From Paracoccaceae bacterium (GTDB lineage: Bacteria; Pseudomonadota; Alphaproteobacteria; Rhodobacterales; Rhodobacteraceae): a stretch of DNA of 6,202 nucleotides. The DNA lies in contig WFUK01000467.1 in assembly GCA_015485015.1 (NCBI GenBank), positions 1 to 6,202 on the forward strand. The letters run 5' to 3'. This document shows positions 1 through 6,202 of this stretch, piece after piece (the first letter of the stretch is position 1; every line of letters begins with the position of its first letter). Below the pieces are notes generated by a model, which saw only the letters and a list, made by a program, of their open reading frames with translations, did no database searches and was not told the origin of the DNA. Made by a program: the position numbers and the translations under genes.

Positions 1-701
1 CGATGAATATCCCCGAGGTTCCGGTGTTTCGAAAACCTGTGATTGCGGTCATTCCCACTGGCGACGAGTTGGTCATGCCCGGCGAAATCCCCGGGCCAAC
101 CCAGATCATTACCTCGAATAATTTTGCCATCAAAGCCCAGCTTGAGGCGCAGGGGGCCGAGGTGCGGCTCTTGCCAATCGCGCGGGATAATCGCCCTGCC
201 CTGCGCGCCGTTTTCAAGCTGGCAAAAGGCGCGGATATGGTGGTGACGCTGGGCGGCGCTTCGGTGGGTGATTATGATCTGATCGCGCCGATGGCGGAGG
301 AGCTGGGGCTGAGCCTTGATTTTTATAAAATCGCCATGCGCCCCGGTAAGCCTTTGATCGCGGGGCATATTTCCAGCGTGCCTATGTTTGGCCTGCCGGG
401 GAATCCGGTGTCTTCGATGGTATGCGCGCATGTGTTTTTGCGTCCTGCGGTGGATAAAATGCTGGGGCTGCCGCCGCTGGATCAAGAGGCGCAGACCTAT
501 GTGTTAACAGCGGACCTGCCGCCAAACGGGCCTCGGATGCATTACCTGCGCGCCACGGTGAAAGCAGGCAAATGCACACCGGCTGATAGCCAAGATAGCG
601 CGTTGATTTCGGTGATGTCCAAGTCAAACGCGCTGCTGATCCGCCAGCCCGATGCCGAGGCCGCCAAAGCGGGCGACGAGGTGAGTTGCATCTTGTTTTA
701 G
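1..701 (+). CDS. moeA: Molybdopterin molybdenumtransferase MoeA, 3' part (5' end outside window)
   Basis: MoeA inserts molybdate into adenylated molybdopterin, releasing AMP and giving active molybdenum cofactor in the cytoplasm. About 232 residues are visible of a family length near 400, so the gene starts upstream; the ATG at position 3 is in frame but is probably internal. The visible part covers the MogA/MoaB-like substrate-binding domain: an IPTGDEL strand-loop (visible residues 17-23), a TSNN segment (37-40), the LGGASVGDYD loop (83-92) with its conserved acidic residues, MRPGKP (112-117) and GLPGNPVSS (130-138). The C-terminal beta domain follows (about 165-232) and ends with a TAG stop at 699-701. 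All key loops are present and the frame is intact. lexA follows after 70 bp with its own promoter, so read-through from moeA is possible but not required. The family call is secure; MogA-type proteins share the central fold but lack this C-terminal domain. Confidence 0.95.
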   Translation, partial: MNIPEVPVFRKPVIAVIPTGDELVMPGEIPGPTQIITSNNFAIKAQLEAQGAEVRLLPIARDNRPALRAVFKLAKGADMVVTLGGASVGDYDLIAPMAEELGLSLDFYKIAMRPGKPLIAGHISSVPMFGLPGNPVSSMVCAHVFLRPAVDKMLGLPPLDQEAQTYVLTADLPPNGPRMHYLRATVKAGKCTPADSQDSALISVMSKSNALLIRQPDAEAAKAGDEVSCILF

Positions 702-712
702 GCAATTCACAG

Positions 713-741
713 TTGACACAAAGCAAGAACATCTGTAGAAC
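713..741 (+). promoter_or_regulatory. lexA promoter, sigma70-type
   Basis: A perfect TTGACA -35 hexamer lies at 713-718, followed by a 17-bp spacer and a -10-like TAGAAC at 736-741 (four of six matches to TATAAT). The last bases of the -10 are shared with the SOS operator. It starts only 11 bp after the moeA stop codon and sits about 30-60 bp before the lexA ATG, with room for a short leader. Hexamers and spacing are seen directly; the transcription start is inferred. Confidence 0.75.
727..741 (+). promoter_or_regulatory. SOS box (LexA operator), alphaproteobacterial type
   Basis: The sequence reads GAAC, seven bases, GAAC (727-730 and 738-741). This is the reverse complement of the GTTC-N7-GTTC direct repeat bound by LexA in alphaproteobacteria. 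It covers the 3' part of the promoter spacer and most of the -10 hexamer, so bound LexA should block RNA polymerase. This implies negative autoregulation of lexA that is lifted when LexA cleaves itself after DNA damage. Scanning the GAAC and GTTC words by eye, I found no second copy with N7 spacing elsewhere in the window. Confidence 0.85.
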
Positions 742-771
742 GTAAGGAAATGGCCTTGCGGAGGTGGCACT

Positions 772-1443
772 ATGCTGACCAAAAAACAACTGGATTTGCT
801 GAAATTCATCTACAAAAGGGTGCAGGCAGACGGGGTTTCGCCCTCCTTTGACGAAATGAAAGAGGCGCTGGATTTGCGCTCTAAATCCGGCATCCACCGG
901 CTGATCACGGCGCTGGAAGAGCGTGGGTTTTTGCGCCGCTTGGCGCATCGGGCGCGGGCGATCGAGATTATCAAGCTGCCCGATAGTATGGAAAGCGGCT
1001 TTCAGCCGACGGTGATCGAAGGCTCGCCGCGCAGCTCGGTGGATATCAAGGTGGACGCGTTTGATCTGCCTGTGATGGGCAAAATCGCGGCCGGCACGCC
1101 GATTGAGGCGATCCAGCATGCCAGCAGCTCGATCGGGGTGCCGGGGGCAATGCTGAATACCGCCGGAAAGCATTATGCGCTGGAGGTGAAAGGCGATTCC
1201 ATGATCGAGGCGGGGATCAACTCGGGCGATATTGTGATTATCCACGAGCAGCCCGATGCCAATAATGGCGATATCGTGGTGGCTTTGGTTGATGATCAGG
1301 AAGCGACACTGAAAAAGCTGAACCGCACTGGCAGCGCAATTGAGCTGATCGCGGCCAATCCGGCTTATGAAACACGGGTATTCACCAAGGATCAGGTAAA
1401 AATTCAGGGTAAGCTGGTTGGGCTGATCCGCACCTACAATTAG
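772..1443 (+). CDS. lexA: LexA repressor (SOS regulator, self-cleaving S24 peptidase)
   Basis: LexA represses the DNA-damage regulon and is inactivated by RecA-stimulated self-cleavage. The 223-residue protein has an N-terminal winged helix-turn-helix (about 1-70), with recognition-helix region [16 protein letters not shown] (37-52), typical of alphaproteobacterial LexA. The scissile Ala107-Gly108 bond lies in KIAAGTP. The serine protease domain carries catalytic Ser143 in GDSM (141-144) and Lys181 in ATLKKL (178-183), so both halves of the Ser/Lys dyad and the cleavage site are present. A strong GGAGGT ribosome-binding site (760-765) lies 6 bp before the ATG and fixes the start. The protein is slightly longer than E. 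coli LexA (202 residues), mainly in the linker, as is common in this class. The SOS box directly upstream shows autoregulation. The TAG stop overlaps the end of the opposing comEC gene by 4 bp. I see nothing broken. Confidence 0.98.
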   Translation: MLTKKQLDLLKFIYKRVQADGVSPSFDEMKEALDLRSKSGIHRLITALEERGFLRRLAHRARAIEIIKLPDSMESGFQPTVIEGSPRSSVDIKVDAFDLPVMGKIAAGTPIEAIQHASSSIGVPGAMLNTAGKHYALEVKGDSMIEAGINSGDIVIIHEQPDANNGDIVVALVDDQEATLKKLNRTGSAIELIAANPAYETRVFTKDQVKIQGKLVGLIRTYN

Positions 1444-3467
1444 GGTCGACTATTTGTCCAGGGACGGCTGAGGAAACGCGGCGCGGCGGGGATTATGCGC
1501 GGCACCCCGCCTTCAAAAGCGATGGCAAAACCGGCTAAATCCGCCAGTTCGAGCTTGCCGATAAACCGGCAATTCCCTTCGGGGCGGCTATACTGTTTTG
1601 GCGCGATCAGGATGGTATTGGCCATGCAGCTTTGGCCAAAACCTTGATTGTTCTGGTCCAATACCAGCTTCCAGCCATTCTCTATCATAATCGTTGAAAT
1701 ACGATCTTGGGTGAAAAAACCTAAGCGATTATATGCGGCAGGCTGATCACCGGTATCACCATCATTTTCCAGCCAAATATTCGCCACGAACCCGTAGGCG
1801 GTTTCTTTATTCAGCACGCGGCCCTGGCTTTGCATCACCCCAATCAGCGCGGCATTGTTATTCACAAGAATTAAAGGCCTTTCGTTTTTCATCCACAGCA
1901 CCAAGGCCATCAGGAACAAGATAATCGCGGAAACTCTGGCCCTGCCGATAAGCAAAAAACCCAAACATCCCGCCAGCGCAATCATCGGCAGCACCATCCA
2001 AGGCGCATTTTGCACATAGGTGACCGACATTTCCATTGTCGAAAACCTTTCCGCCACCCACAAAACCCAAGCCACCCCCTGCCCCATGAGCCAAAACGCA
2101 AAATCACCCATGCCAAATACACTCAAAAACAGGGCGATCAGGGCGGCGGGCATAATTACCAACCCCATGAGCGGCACGGTCAGCAAATTGGCCAGCAATC
2201 CAAAATTAGATATCTGGTTAAAATGAAACGCCGCAATCGGAGCCGTTGCCGCGCCCGCAATTGCCGAGGTAAAAACCAATGCCAAAATGGAGCCGGCCCA
2301 ACGGGGCAGAACCTGTTTTAACACCGCCCACCAATGTGCCTTTCGCAGCATTTCAAAACTGCCCACCAGCGCCGTAGTGGCGGCAAACGACATCTGGAAT
2401 CCGGCTTCAAGCAGCGATTCAGGCCGTAAAAGCAAGACCAGCACAGCCGCAAGCGCCACCGCGCGCAGGGTGAATGCCGGTCGATCCAGCATGACCGCAA
2501 GCAAAACCACCGTCACCATGATAAATGCCCGCTGGGTCGCCACACTGCCGCCCGACAAAAACAAATAGCCAAGCCCGATTAAAAGCGCCGCTACCGCACC
2601 GATCTTTTTGACCGGCAAACCAAGCGCAACCCGAGGAAATGCCGCCATCCCATAGCGAAACAATAAAAACACAAACCCCGTAAGCAACCCCATATGCAGG
2701 CCGGAAATCGCCAAAAGATGCGCAAGGTTTGAATCGCGCAAGGTTTGCAAAACCTCATCGTCAATCCGGCTCCGGTCCCCGGTTAGAATCGCCGCCGCAA
2801 AAGCCCCGTTTCGCCCGCCCACCGATGTCGCGATATGGCGAGCAAGCTGGCGGCGGATATTTGCCAGCCAAAGCCCCTGCGCTCCATCCGCATAAGGGCG
2901 CATCACCACCACCGGATTGCGGGTATATCCCAGCCCGCCAAGCTGGTTAAACCACGCATATCGGCGAAAATCAAAGCCCCCTGGCTCGGTCGGTCCGCTT
3001 GGGGGGGAAAGGCTGCCCACCAGATTAACCCGATCTCCCAAGGCCAGATTGGGCGAAAAACCAAAAAGCGACACCCTGATTTTCGAAGGGGGTTGGTCCA
3101 CACGCTCGAGAACCACGCGGTCCAATGTCAGGCGAATGGCCTTGCTTTTGGAGCGGTCAATCTTGATTATCCGCCCCTCAACCACCCCATAATAGCGAAA
3201 ACCGAGGATCGGTGCAGCGACGGCGGCGCTTCGGTAAACCGCCGCGAGGTAACCCGAATTTAACACAAACAGGATTAGGATCAGCAATCGAACCGGCCCC
3301 GAAACCCGCCAAATGAGCCAAAGCAATGCAAGCTGGCCGGAGGCCAGCCCCCAGCTCATCCATGCAGCCGGCTCAAAAGGAAATGAAAAATAGCCGCCAA
3401 TCCCGAATGCCAGCGCCACCGGAACCCACAGGATAAAATTCTGCCGTTGGGTTTCCAGCCATGCCAC
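1440..3467 (-). CDS. comEC: ComEC/Rec2 family DNA uptake channel, inner membrane
   Basis: ComEC carries single-stranded DNA across the inner membrane during natural transformation. The 675-residue protein has N-terminal hydrophobic segments (about 11-30, 35-53 and 58-77), a soluble DUF4131/OB-like region (about 90-195) and the polytopic Competence domain (about 220-525). Family signatures are [11 protein letters not shown] (225-235), [13 protein letters not shown] (250-262), [11 protein letters not shown] (305-315), [14 protein letters not shown] (354-367) and a stretch at 409-434 that includes [20 protein letters not shown]. The C-terminal part (about 530-675) occupies the place of the metallo-beta-lactamase-like nuclease domain but contains no histidine, so the HxHxDH metal site is absent. 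Translation starts at GTG (3465-3467), chosen because GGGAG lies 8 bases upstream and no nearby in-frame ATG precedes the membrane segments. The gene is divergent from gltX and convergent with lexA. Family assignment is firm; a role in transformation or in uptake of gene-transfer-agent DNA is inferred. Confidence 0.95.
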   Translation of the reverse strand: MAWLETQRQNFILWVPVALAFGIGGYFSFPFEPAAWMSWGLASGQLALLWLIWRVSGPVRLLILILFVLNSGYLAAVYRSAAVAAPILGFRYYGVVEGRIIKIDRSKSKAIRLTLDRVVLERVDQPPSKIRVSLFGFSPNLALGDRVNLVGSLSPPSGPTEPGGFDFRRYAWFNQLGGLGYTRNPVVVMRPYADGAQGLWLANIRRQLARHIATSVGGRNGAFAAAILTGDRSRIDDEVLQTLRDSNLAHLLAISGLHMGLLTGFVFLLFRYGMAAFPRVALGLPVKKIGAVAALLIGLGYLFLSGGSVATQRAFIMVTVVLLAVMLDRPAFTLRAVALAAVLVLLLRPESLLEAGFQMSFAATTALVGSFEMLRKAHWWAVLKQVLPRWAGSILALVFTSAIAGAATAPIAAFHFNQISNFGLLANLLTVPLMGLVIMPAALIALFLSVFGMGDFAFWLMGQGVAWVLWVAERFSTMEMSVTYVQNAPWMVLPMIALAGCLGFLLIGRARVSAIILFLMALVLWMKNERPLILVNNNAALIGVMQSQGRVLNKETAYGFVANIWLENDGDTGDQPAAYNRLGFFTQDRISTIMIENGWKLVLDQNNQGFGQSCMANTILIAPKQYSRPEGNCRFIGKLELADLAGFAIAFEGGVPRIIPAAPRFLSRPWTNSRP
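1485..1511 (+). terminator. Weak candidate hairpin downstream of lexA, inside the comEC 3' end
   Basis: A perfect 7-bp GC stem (GGCGGGG at 1485-1491 with CCCCGCC at 1505-1511) encloses a 13-base loop, starting 41 bases past the lexA stop. No run of T follows, so it is not a standard intrinsic terminator. It might shape the 3' end of lexA mRNA, or be a coincidence of GC-rich comEC coding sequence. It is the best hairpin I noticed in the convergent junction. Confidence 0.2.
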
Positions 3468-3475
3468 GCCTTGTT

Positions 3476-3480
3476 CTCCC
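3476..3480 (-). promoter_or_regulatory. Ribosome-binding site for comEC, supports the GTG start
   Basis: On the minus strand GGGAG lies 8 bases before GTG at 3467-3465. The nearest ATG on that strand (3462-3460) is in another frame, so the Shine-Dalgarno match is what decides for the GTG start. Confidence 0.6.
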
Positions 3481-3516
3481 TTTCCCCTTGCCCTAAAACC
3501 ACAGCATCACCCTGTT

Positions 3517-3535
3517 ATGGTTTCTGAAAGGTTAA
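3517..3535 (-). promoter_or_regulatory. Possible degenerate CtrA site upstream of comEC
   Basis: Read on the comEC strand, TTAACCTT (3535-3528) is followed, one 11-bp step on, by GAAACCAT (3524-3517). This resembles the CtrA pattern TTAA-N7-TTAACC: the first half matches the TTAACCAT half-site at seven of eight positions and the second at six of eight. It overlaps the gltX ribosome-binding site. CtrA control of DNA-import genes is known in Rhodobacter, but such short words arise by chance, so this is tentative. Confidence 0.3.
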
Positions 3536-3538
3536 CAA

Positions 3539-4936
3539 ATGTCAGCTAAAGGCATCGTCACCCGCTTTGCGCCCTCGCCCACCGGATATTTGCATATCGG
3601 CGGCGCCCGCACCGCGCTTTTTAACTGGCTTTTTGCCCGCCATCACGGCGGCAAATTCCTGTTGCGCATCGAAGATACCGACCGCGCGCGCTCCACCCCC
3701 GAAGCGACGGAAGCGATTTATGAGGGTTTGCGCTGGCTCGGGCTGGATTGGGACGGCGATGCGGTGAGCCAATTCGAGCGCGTCGCCCGCCATCAAGAAG
3801 CCGCGCAGCAAATGCTGGATGCGGGAACGGCCTATAAATGCTACTCAAGCAAAGAAGAAATCGAAGCGTTTCGCGAAAACGCCCGCGCCGAAAAGCGCCC
3901 GCCGCTGTTTCAAAGCCCATGGCGAGACGCAACGGAAACGCCCGATTTGCCGTTTGTGGTGCGCCTGAAAGCGCCAAAAACCGGCGAAACCGTGGTGCAG
4001 GACGAGGTGCAAGGCCGAATCACATTCAAAAACGAAACCATGGATGATCTGGTGCTGCTACGCTCGGACGGCACCCCTACCTATATGCTGGCGGTGGTGG
4101 TGGATGACCATGATATGGATGTAACCCACGTGATTCGCGGCGATGATCACCTTACCAATGCCGCCCGCCAAACCCTGATTTCCGAGGCTCTTGGCTGGGA
4201 CGTTCCGACTTTTGCCCATGTGCCGCTGATCCATGGGCCGGACGGCAAAAAGCTATCCAAGCGTCATGGGGCGCTCGGGGTGGAAGAGTATCGCGATATG
4301 GGATATCTGGCCGCCGCAATGCGTAATTATCTTGCGCGGCTTGGCTGGAGCCATGGCAATGACGAATTTTTCACTACCGAGCAAGCGGTGCAATGGTTTT
4401 CGCTGAAGCCCATTGGAAAATCGCCAGCGCGGTTTGATTTCAAAAAACTGGAAAACCTTTCTGGCCAGCATATTCGGGCGACAGATAACGCGGCGCTGTT
4501 TCAAGAGATCGAGCAGTATGTTGCAGCGCAAAACGGGCTTGAGTTTACGCCGGATCAAAAACGCGTGTTTGTTGATCATATGGACATCCTGAAAGCGCGC
4601 GCAAAGATCATTCCAGAACTCCTTGATATGGCATATTTTTTCCTAGGAAACCGGCCTTTTACACCCGATGCGAAAGCCTCGCAAATCCTAGATATTGTAT
4701 CCCGTGGTATGCTGAACCGTTTGACTTCGCGGTTGCGAGATGCTAAATGGGAGCTAGAAATTCTCGAAGCGGAAATTCGTGAATTTGCCGAGGGTGAAGG
4801 CCTCAAGCTCGGCAAGGTTGCCCAGCCGCTTCGCGCCGCGCTTACAGGGCGCGGGATTTCGCCCAGCGTTTTTGACATGATGGTCATTCTGGGCAAGTCG
4901 GAAACTTTGGCTAGGTTGGAGGATGTCTCTACCTGA
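3539..4936 (+). CDS. gltX: Glutamyl-tRNA synthetase (class I), without zinc cysteines
   Basis: The enzyme charges tRNA-Glu with glutamate using ATP, in the cytoplasm; in many alphaproteobacteria a GluRS also mischarges tRNA-Gln for the GatCAB amidotransferase. The 465 residues match the bacterial family length. The Rossmann catalytic domain opens with [18 protein letters not shown] (9-26), whose HIGG (19-22) is the HIGH motif. The connective and stem-contact region includes [17 protein letters not shown] (177-193) and RGDDHL (200-205). KLSKR (238-242) is the KMSKS loop, and a helical anticodon-binding region follows (about 310-465). In the E. coli enzyme a zinc is held by Cys98, Cys100, Cys125 and His127; here only the first cysteine remains (Cys101, followed by YSSKEE). 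The start is set by GAAAGG 7 bp before ATG. The distal third uses different codons from the rest (see findings). GlnRS and the short GluQ enzyme are unlikely given length and motifs. Confidence 0.97.
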   Translation: MSAKGIVTRFAPSPTGYLHIGGARTALFNWLFARHHGGKFLLRIEDTDRARSTPEATEAIYEGLRWLGLDWDGDAVSQFERVARHQEAAQQMLDAGTAYKCYSSKEEIEAFRENARAEKRPPLFQSPWRDATETPDLPFVVRLKAPKTGETVVQDEVQGRITFKNETMDDLVLLRSDGTPTYMLAVVVDDHDMDVTHVIRGDDHLTNAARQTLISEALGWDVPTFAHVPLIHGPDGKKLSKRHGALGVEEYRDMGYLAAAMRNYLARLGWSHGNDEFFTTEQAVQWFSLKPIGKSPARFDFKKLENLSGQHIRATDNAALFQEIEQYVAAQNGLEFTPDQKRVFVDHMDILKARAKIIPELLDMAYFFLGNRPFTPDAKASQILDIVSRGMLNRLTSRLRDAKWELEILEAEIREFAEGEGLKLGKVAQPLRAALTGRGISPSVFDMMVILGKSETLARLEDVST

Positions 4937-4956
4937 GCGGCACATGGGTGCGCTCA
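4934..4956 (+). terminator. Hairpin overlapping the gltX stop codon, weak terminator candidate
   Basis: TGAGC-G-GCAC (4934-4943) pairs with GTGC-GCTCA (4948-4956) around an ATGG loop, giving nine base pairs with one bulged G. The stem includes the TGA stop of gltX. The following bases (TCGGCTGATTTATGG) hold only a short T-run, so intrinsic termination would be inefficient at best. It could protect the gltX mRNA end or partly separate gltX from gltA. Structure is read by eye, without a folding energy. Confidence 0.35.
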
Positions 4957-4967
4957 TCGGCTGATTT

Positions 4968-4975
4968 ATGGTTAA
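4968..4975 (-). promoter_or_regulatory. CtrA half-site word upstream of gltA
   Basis: The plus strand reads ATGGTTAA, whose complement is TTAACCAT, an exact match to the half-site reported for CtrA in alphaproteobacteria. It lies 36 bp before the gltA ATG, a position where a bound regulator would touch the promoter. No second half follows at the 11-bp step. An eight-base word is expected by chance about every 33 kb per strand for a given orientation, so its placement in a short intergenic region is suggestive only. Confidence 0.3.
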
Positions 4976-5000
4976 CAGCCGCCATGCGCGGCGCATCGAG

Positions 5001-5007
5001 AAAGAGG
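5001..5007 (+). promoter_or_regulatory. Ribosome-binding site for gltA
   Basis: AAAGAGG ends 4 bp before the gltA ATG at 5012. The spacing is short but usable. Together with family alignment of the N-terminus it fixes this start over the two in-frame ATG codons at residues 17-18. Confidence 0.6.
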
Positions 5008-5011
5008 ATAC

Positions 5012-6202
5012 ATGACCAACGCGACCCTGAAATTTGGCGATAAAGAGCTTGAATTGCCAATGATGAGCCCTACGGCTGGCCCTGATGTTATTGATATCCA
5101 AAAGCTTTATGCCCAAGGCGGGGTTTTTACCTATGACCCCGGCTTCACCTCCACCGCGTCTTGCCAATCCAACATCACCTTCATTGACGGCAATAAGGGC
5201 GAGCTGCTCTATCGCGGCTACCCGATTGACCAACTGGCTGAAAAATCTCACTTTTTAGAGGTTTGTTACCTGCTGCTCTATGGAGAACTGCCAACATCGG
5301 AGCAGCTTTCCGATTTTGTGCCACGCGTTACCCGCCATACCATGCTGCACGAGCAAATGGCCTATTTCTATCGCGGTTTTCGCCGGGATGCGCCGCCGAT
5401 GGCGGTTGTTTGTGGCGTAATGGGCGCGCTTTCCAGCTTCTACCACGATTCAACCGATATTAACGACCCCGAACAGCGCGAAATTGCAACGGTGCGGATG
5501 ATCGCCAAAATCCCGACCATCACCGCCTGGGCCTATAAATATTCCATCGGCCAGCCGTTTGTGTATCCAAAAAACGAGCTGGATTACACCTCGAACTTCC
5601 TGCACATGTGTTTTTCGGTGCCGACGGAAAAATACGTGGTAGACCCGATCCTGAGCCGCGCGATGGACCGGATTTTCACCCTGCATGCCGATCACGAGCA
5701 AAACGCCTCGACCTCGACCGTGCGTTTGGCCGGTTCTTCGGGAGCCAATCCGTTTGCCTGTATTGCCGCTGGTGTGGCTTGCCTTTGGGGGCCGGCGCAT
5801 GGTGGGGCCAATGAAGCCGCGCTGAATATGCTGCGCGAAATCGGCACGGTGGATCGTATTCCTGAATATATCGCGCGCGCCAAAGATAAATCTGATCCGT
5901 TCCGCCTGATGGGTTTCGGGCATCGCGTTTACAAAAATTTTGATCCGCGCGCCAAGGTTATGAAGGAAAGTGCCGACGAGGTTTTGGGCCTGCTCGGCAT
6001 TGAAAACAACCCCACCCTTCAGGTCGCCAAAGAGCTTGAGCGTATCGCGCTGAGCGATCCGTATTTCATCGAGAAAAAACTCTATCCAAATGTCGATTTT
6101 TATTCCGGCATTATTCTGGATGCTATGGGCTTCCCGTCTTCGATGTTCACCCCGATTTTTGCGCTGGCCCGCACGGTTGGCTGGATCGCGCAGTGGAAAG
6201 AG
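5012..6202 (+). CDS. gltA: Citrate synthase (3' end outside window)
   Basis: Citrate synthase condenses oxaloacetate with acetyl-CoA to citrate, the entry step of the TCA cycle. The frame is open from ATG to the window edge, 397 codons, against about 427-430 for the family, so roughly 30 C-terminal residues are missing. The start reads [16 protein letters not shown], and a conserved N-terminal block follows at 40-70. The three catalytic residues are visible: His263 in [10 protein letters not shown], His304 in the signature [14 protein letters not shown] (301-314), and Asp362 in NVDFYSG. They fall within one residue of E. coli His264, His305 and Asp362, so almost no insertion or deletion separates the two proteins. 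Arg313 in DPRA is a likely substrate ligand. It follows gltX by 75 bp, so it could be cotranscribed or have its own promoter. 2-Methylcitrate synthases are shorter (about 370-390) and normally lack this N-terminal extension, so GltA is favoured. Confidence 0.97.
   Translation, partial: MTNATLKFGDKELELPMMSPTAGPDVIDIQKLYAQGGVFTYDPGFTSTASCQSNITFIDGNKGELLYRGYPIDQLAEKSHFLEVCYLLLYGELPTSEQLSDFVPRVTRHTMLHEQMAYFYRGFRRDAPPMAVVCGVMGALSSFYHDSTDINDPEQREIATVRMIAKIPTITAWAYKYSIGQPFVYPKNELDYTSNFLHMCFSVPTEKYVVDPILSRAMDRIFTLHADHEQNASTSTVRLAGSSGANPFACIAAGVACLWGPAHGGANEAALNMLREIGTVDRIPEYIARAKDKSDPFRLMGFGHRVYKNFDPRAKVMKESADEVLGLLGIENNPTLQVAKELERIALSDPYFIEKKLYPNVDFYSGIILDAMGFPSSMFTPIFALARTVGWIAQWKE

Larger units (their letters stand above)
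3468..3538. promoter_or_regulatory. Divergent control region between comEC and gltX
   Basis: These 71 bp must hold at least part of the signals for both comEC (minus) and gltX (plus). Seen directly: GAAAGG at 3526-3531, a good ribosome-binding site 7 bp before the gltX ATG; GGGAG for comEC on the other strand; TTGCCC (3488-3493) and TGTTAT (3513-3518), which could form a poor gltX promoter with a 19-bp spacer; and a degenerate CtrA-like motif (entered separately). I cannot point to a convincing sigma70 promoter in either direction. Confidence 0.4.

Noticed and set aside
3..5. ATG at position 3 as the true start of moeA
   Set aside because: MoeA proteins are about 400 residues and have N-terminal domains before this point; the window simply cuts the gene.
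382..1245. Long minus-strand open frame (287 codons) opposite moeA and lexA
   Set aside because: It spans the antisense of two clearly real genes and their promoter, has no recognisable motif and is rich in Arg, His and Pro, as expected of a shadow frame in GC-rich DNA.
2010..2321. Plus-strand open frames opposite comEC
   Set aside because: Their translations are Lys, Arg, His and Gln rich, mirroring hydrophobic membrane codons of comEC, and have no convincing start signals.
4754..5251. Minus-strand open frame (165 codons) across the gltX-gltA junction
   Set aside because: It is antisense to two conserved enzymes and to the gltA leader; no family features are seen in the translation.
5450..5923. 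Minus-strand open frame (157 codons) inside gltA
   Set aside because: Shadow of highly conserved citrate synthase codons, with no family features of its own.
1..6202. A new defence, mobile or biosynthetic system
   Set aside because: All five coding regions belong to well-known families in a familiar order, gaps are short, and no repeats, integrase, transposase or toxin-antitoxin genes are present.

Overview
The window looks like an ordinary chromosomal housekeeping segment of an alphaproteobacterium, most likely from the Rhodobacterales (Rhodobacter/Roseobacter group). Three things suggest this: an alphaproteobacterial-type LexA protein, a matching GAAC-N7-GAAC SOS box (the reverse complement of GTTC-N7-GTTC) in front of lexA, and the gene order moeA > lexA > < comEC | gltX > gltA >, which I recall as common in that order. 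The organism call is an inference, because no rRNA or phylogenetic marker was searched.

Layout. Positions 1-701 hold the 3' part of moeA (molybdenum cofactor synthesis, 5' end outside the window). Positions 702-771 hold the lexA promoter and SOS operator. Positions 772-1443 hold lexA, the SOS repressor. Positions 1440-3467 on the minus strand hold comEC, the inner-membrane DNA uptake channel, which meets lexA tail to tail with a 4-bp overlap. Positions 3468-3538 are a 71-bp divergent control region between comEC and gltX. Positions 3539-4936 hold gltX, glutamyl-tRNA synthetase. Positions 4937-5011 hold a hairpin at the gltX stop codon, a CtrA-like half-site and the gltA ribosome-binding site. 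From 5012 to the end of the window runs gltA, citrate synthase, missing only about its last 30 residues. No gap between genes exceeds 76 bp, and I see no tRNA, rRNA, CRISPR, insertion sequence or prophage material.

How the genes relate. The five proteins belong to separate processes: cofactor synthesis, DNA-damage response, DNA import, translation and the TCA cycle. They are not one pathway. The most interesting link is regulatory. lexA is clearly self-regulated through an operator that covers its -10 element. comEC faces it with no strong terminator between them, and there are CtrA-like motifs upstream of comEC and gltA. In Rhodobacter, ComEC-type import, CtrA and LexA all touch gene transfer agent biology, so the lexA/comEC pair deserves a look. 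I found no evidence of a new multi-gene system here; the findings are modest and are scored that way.
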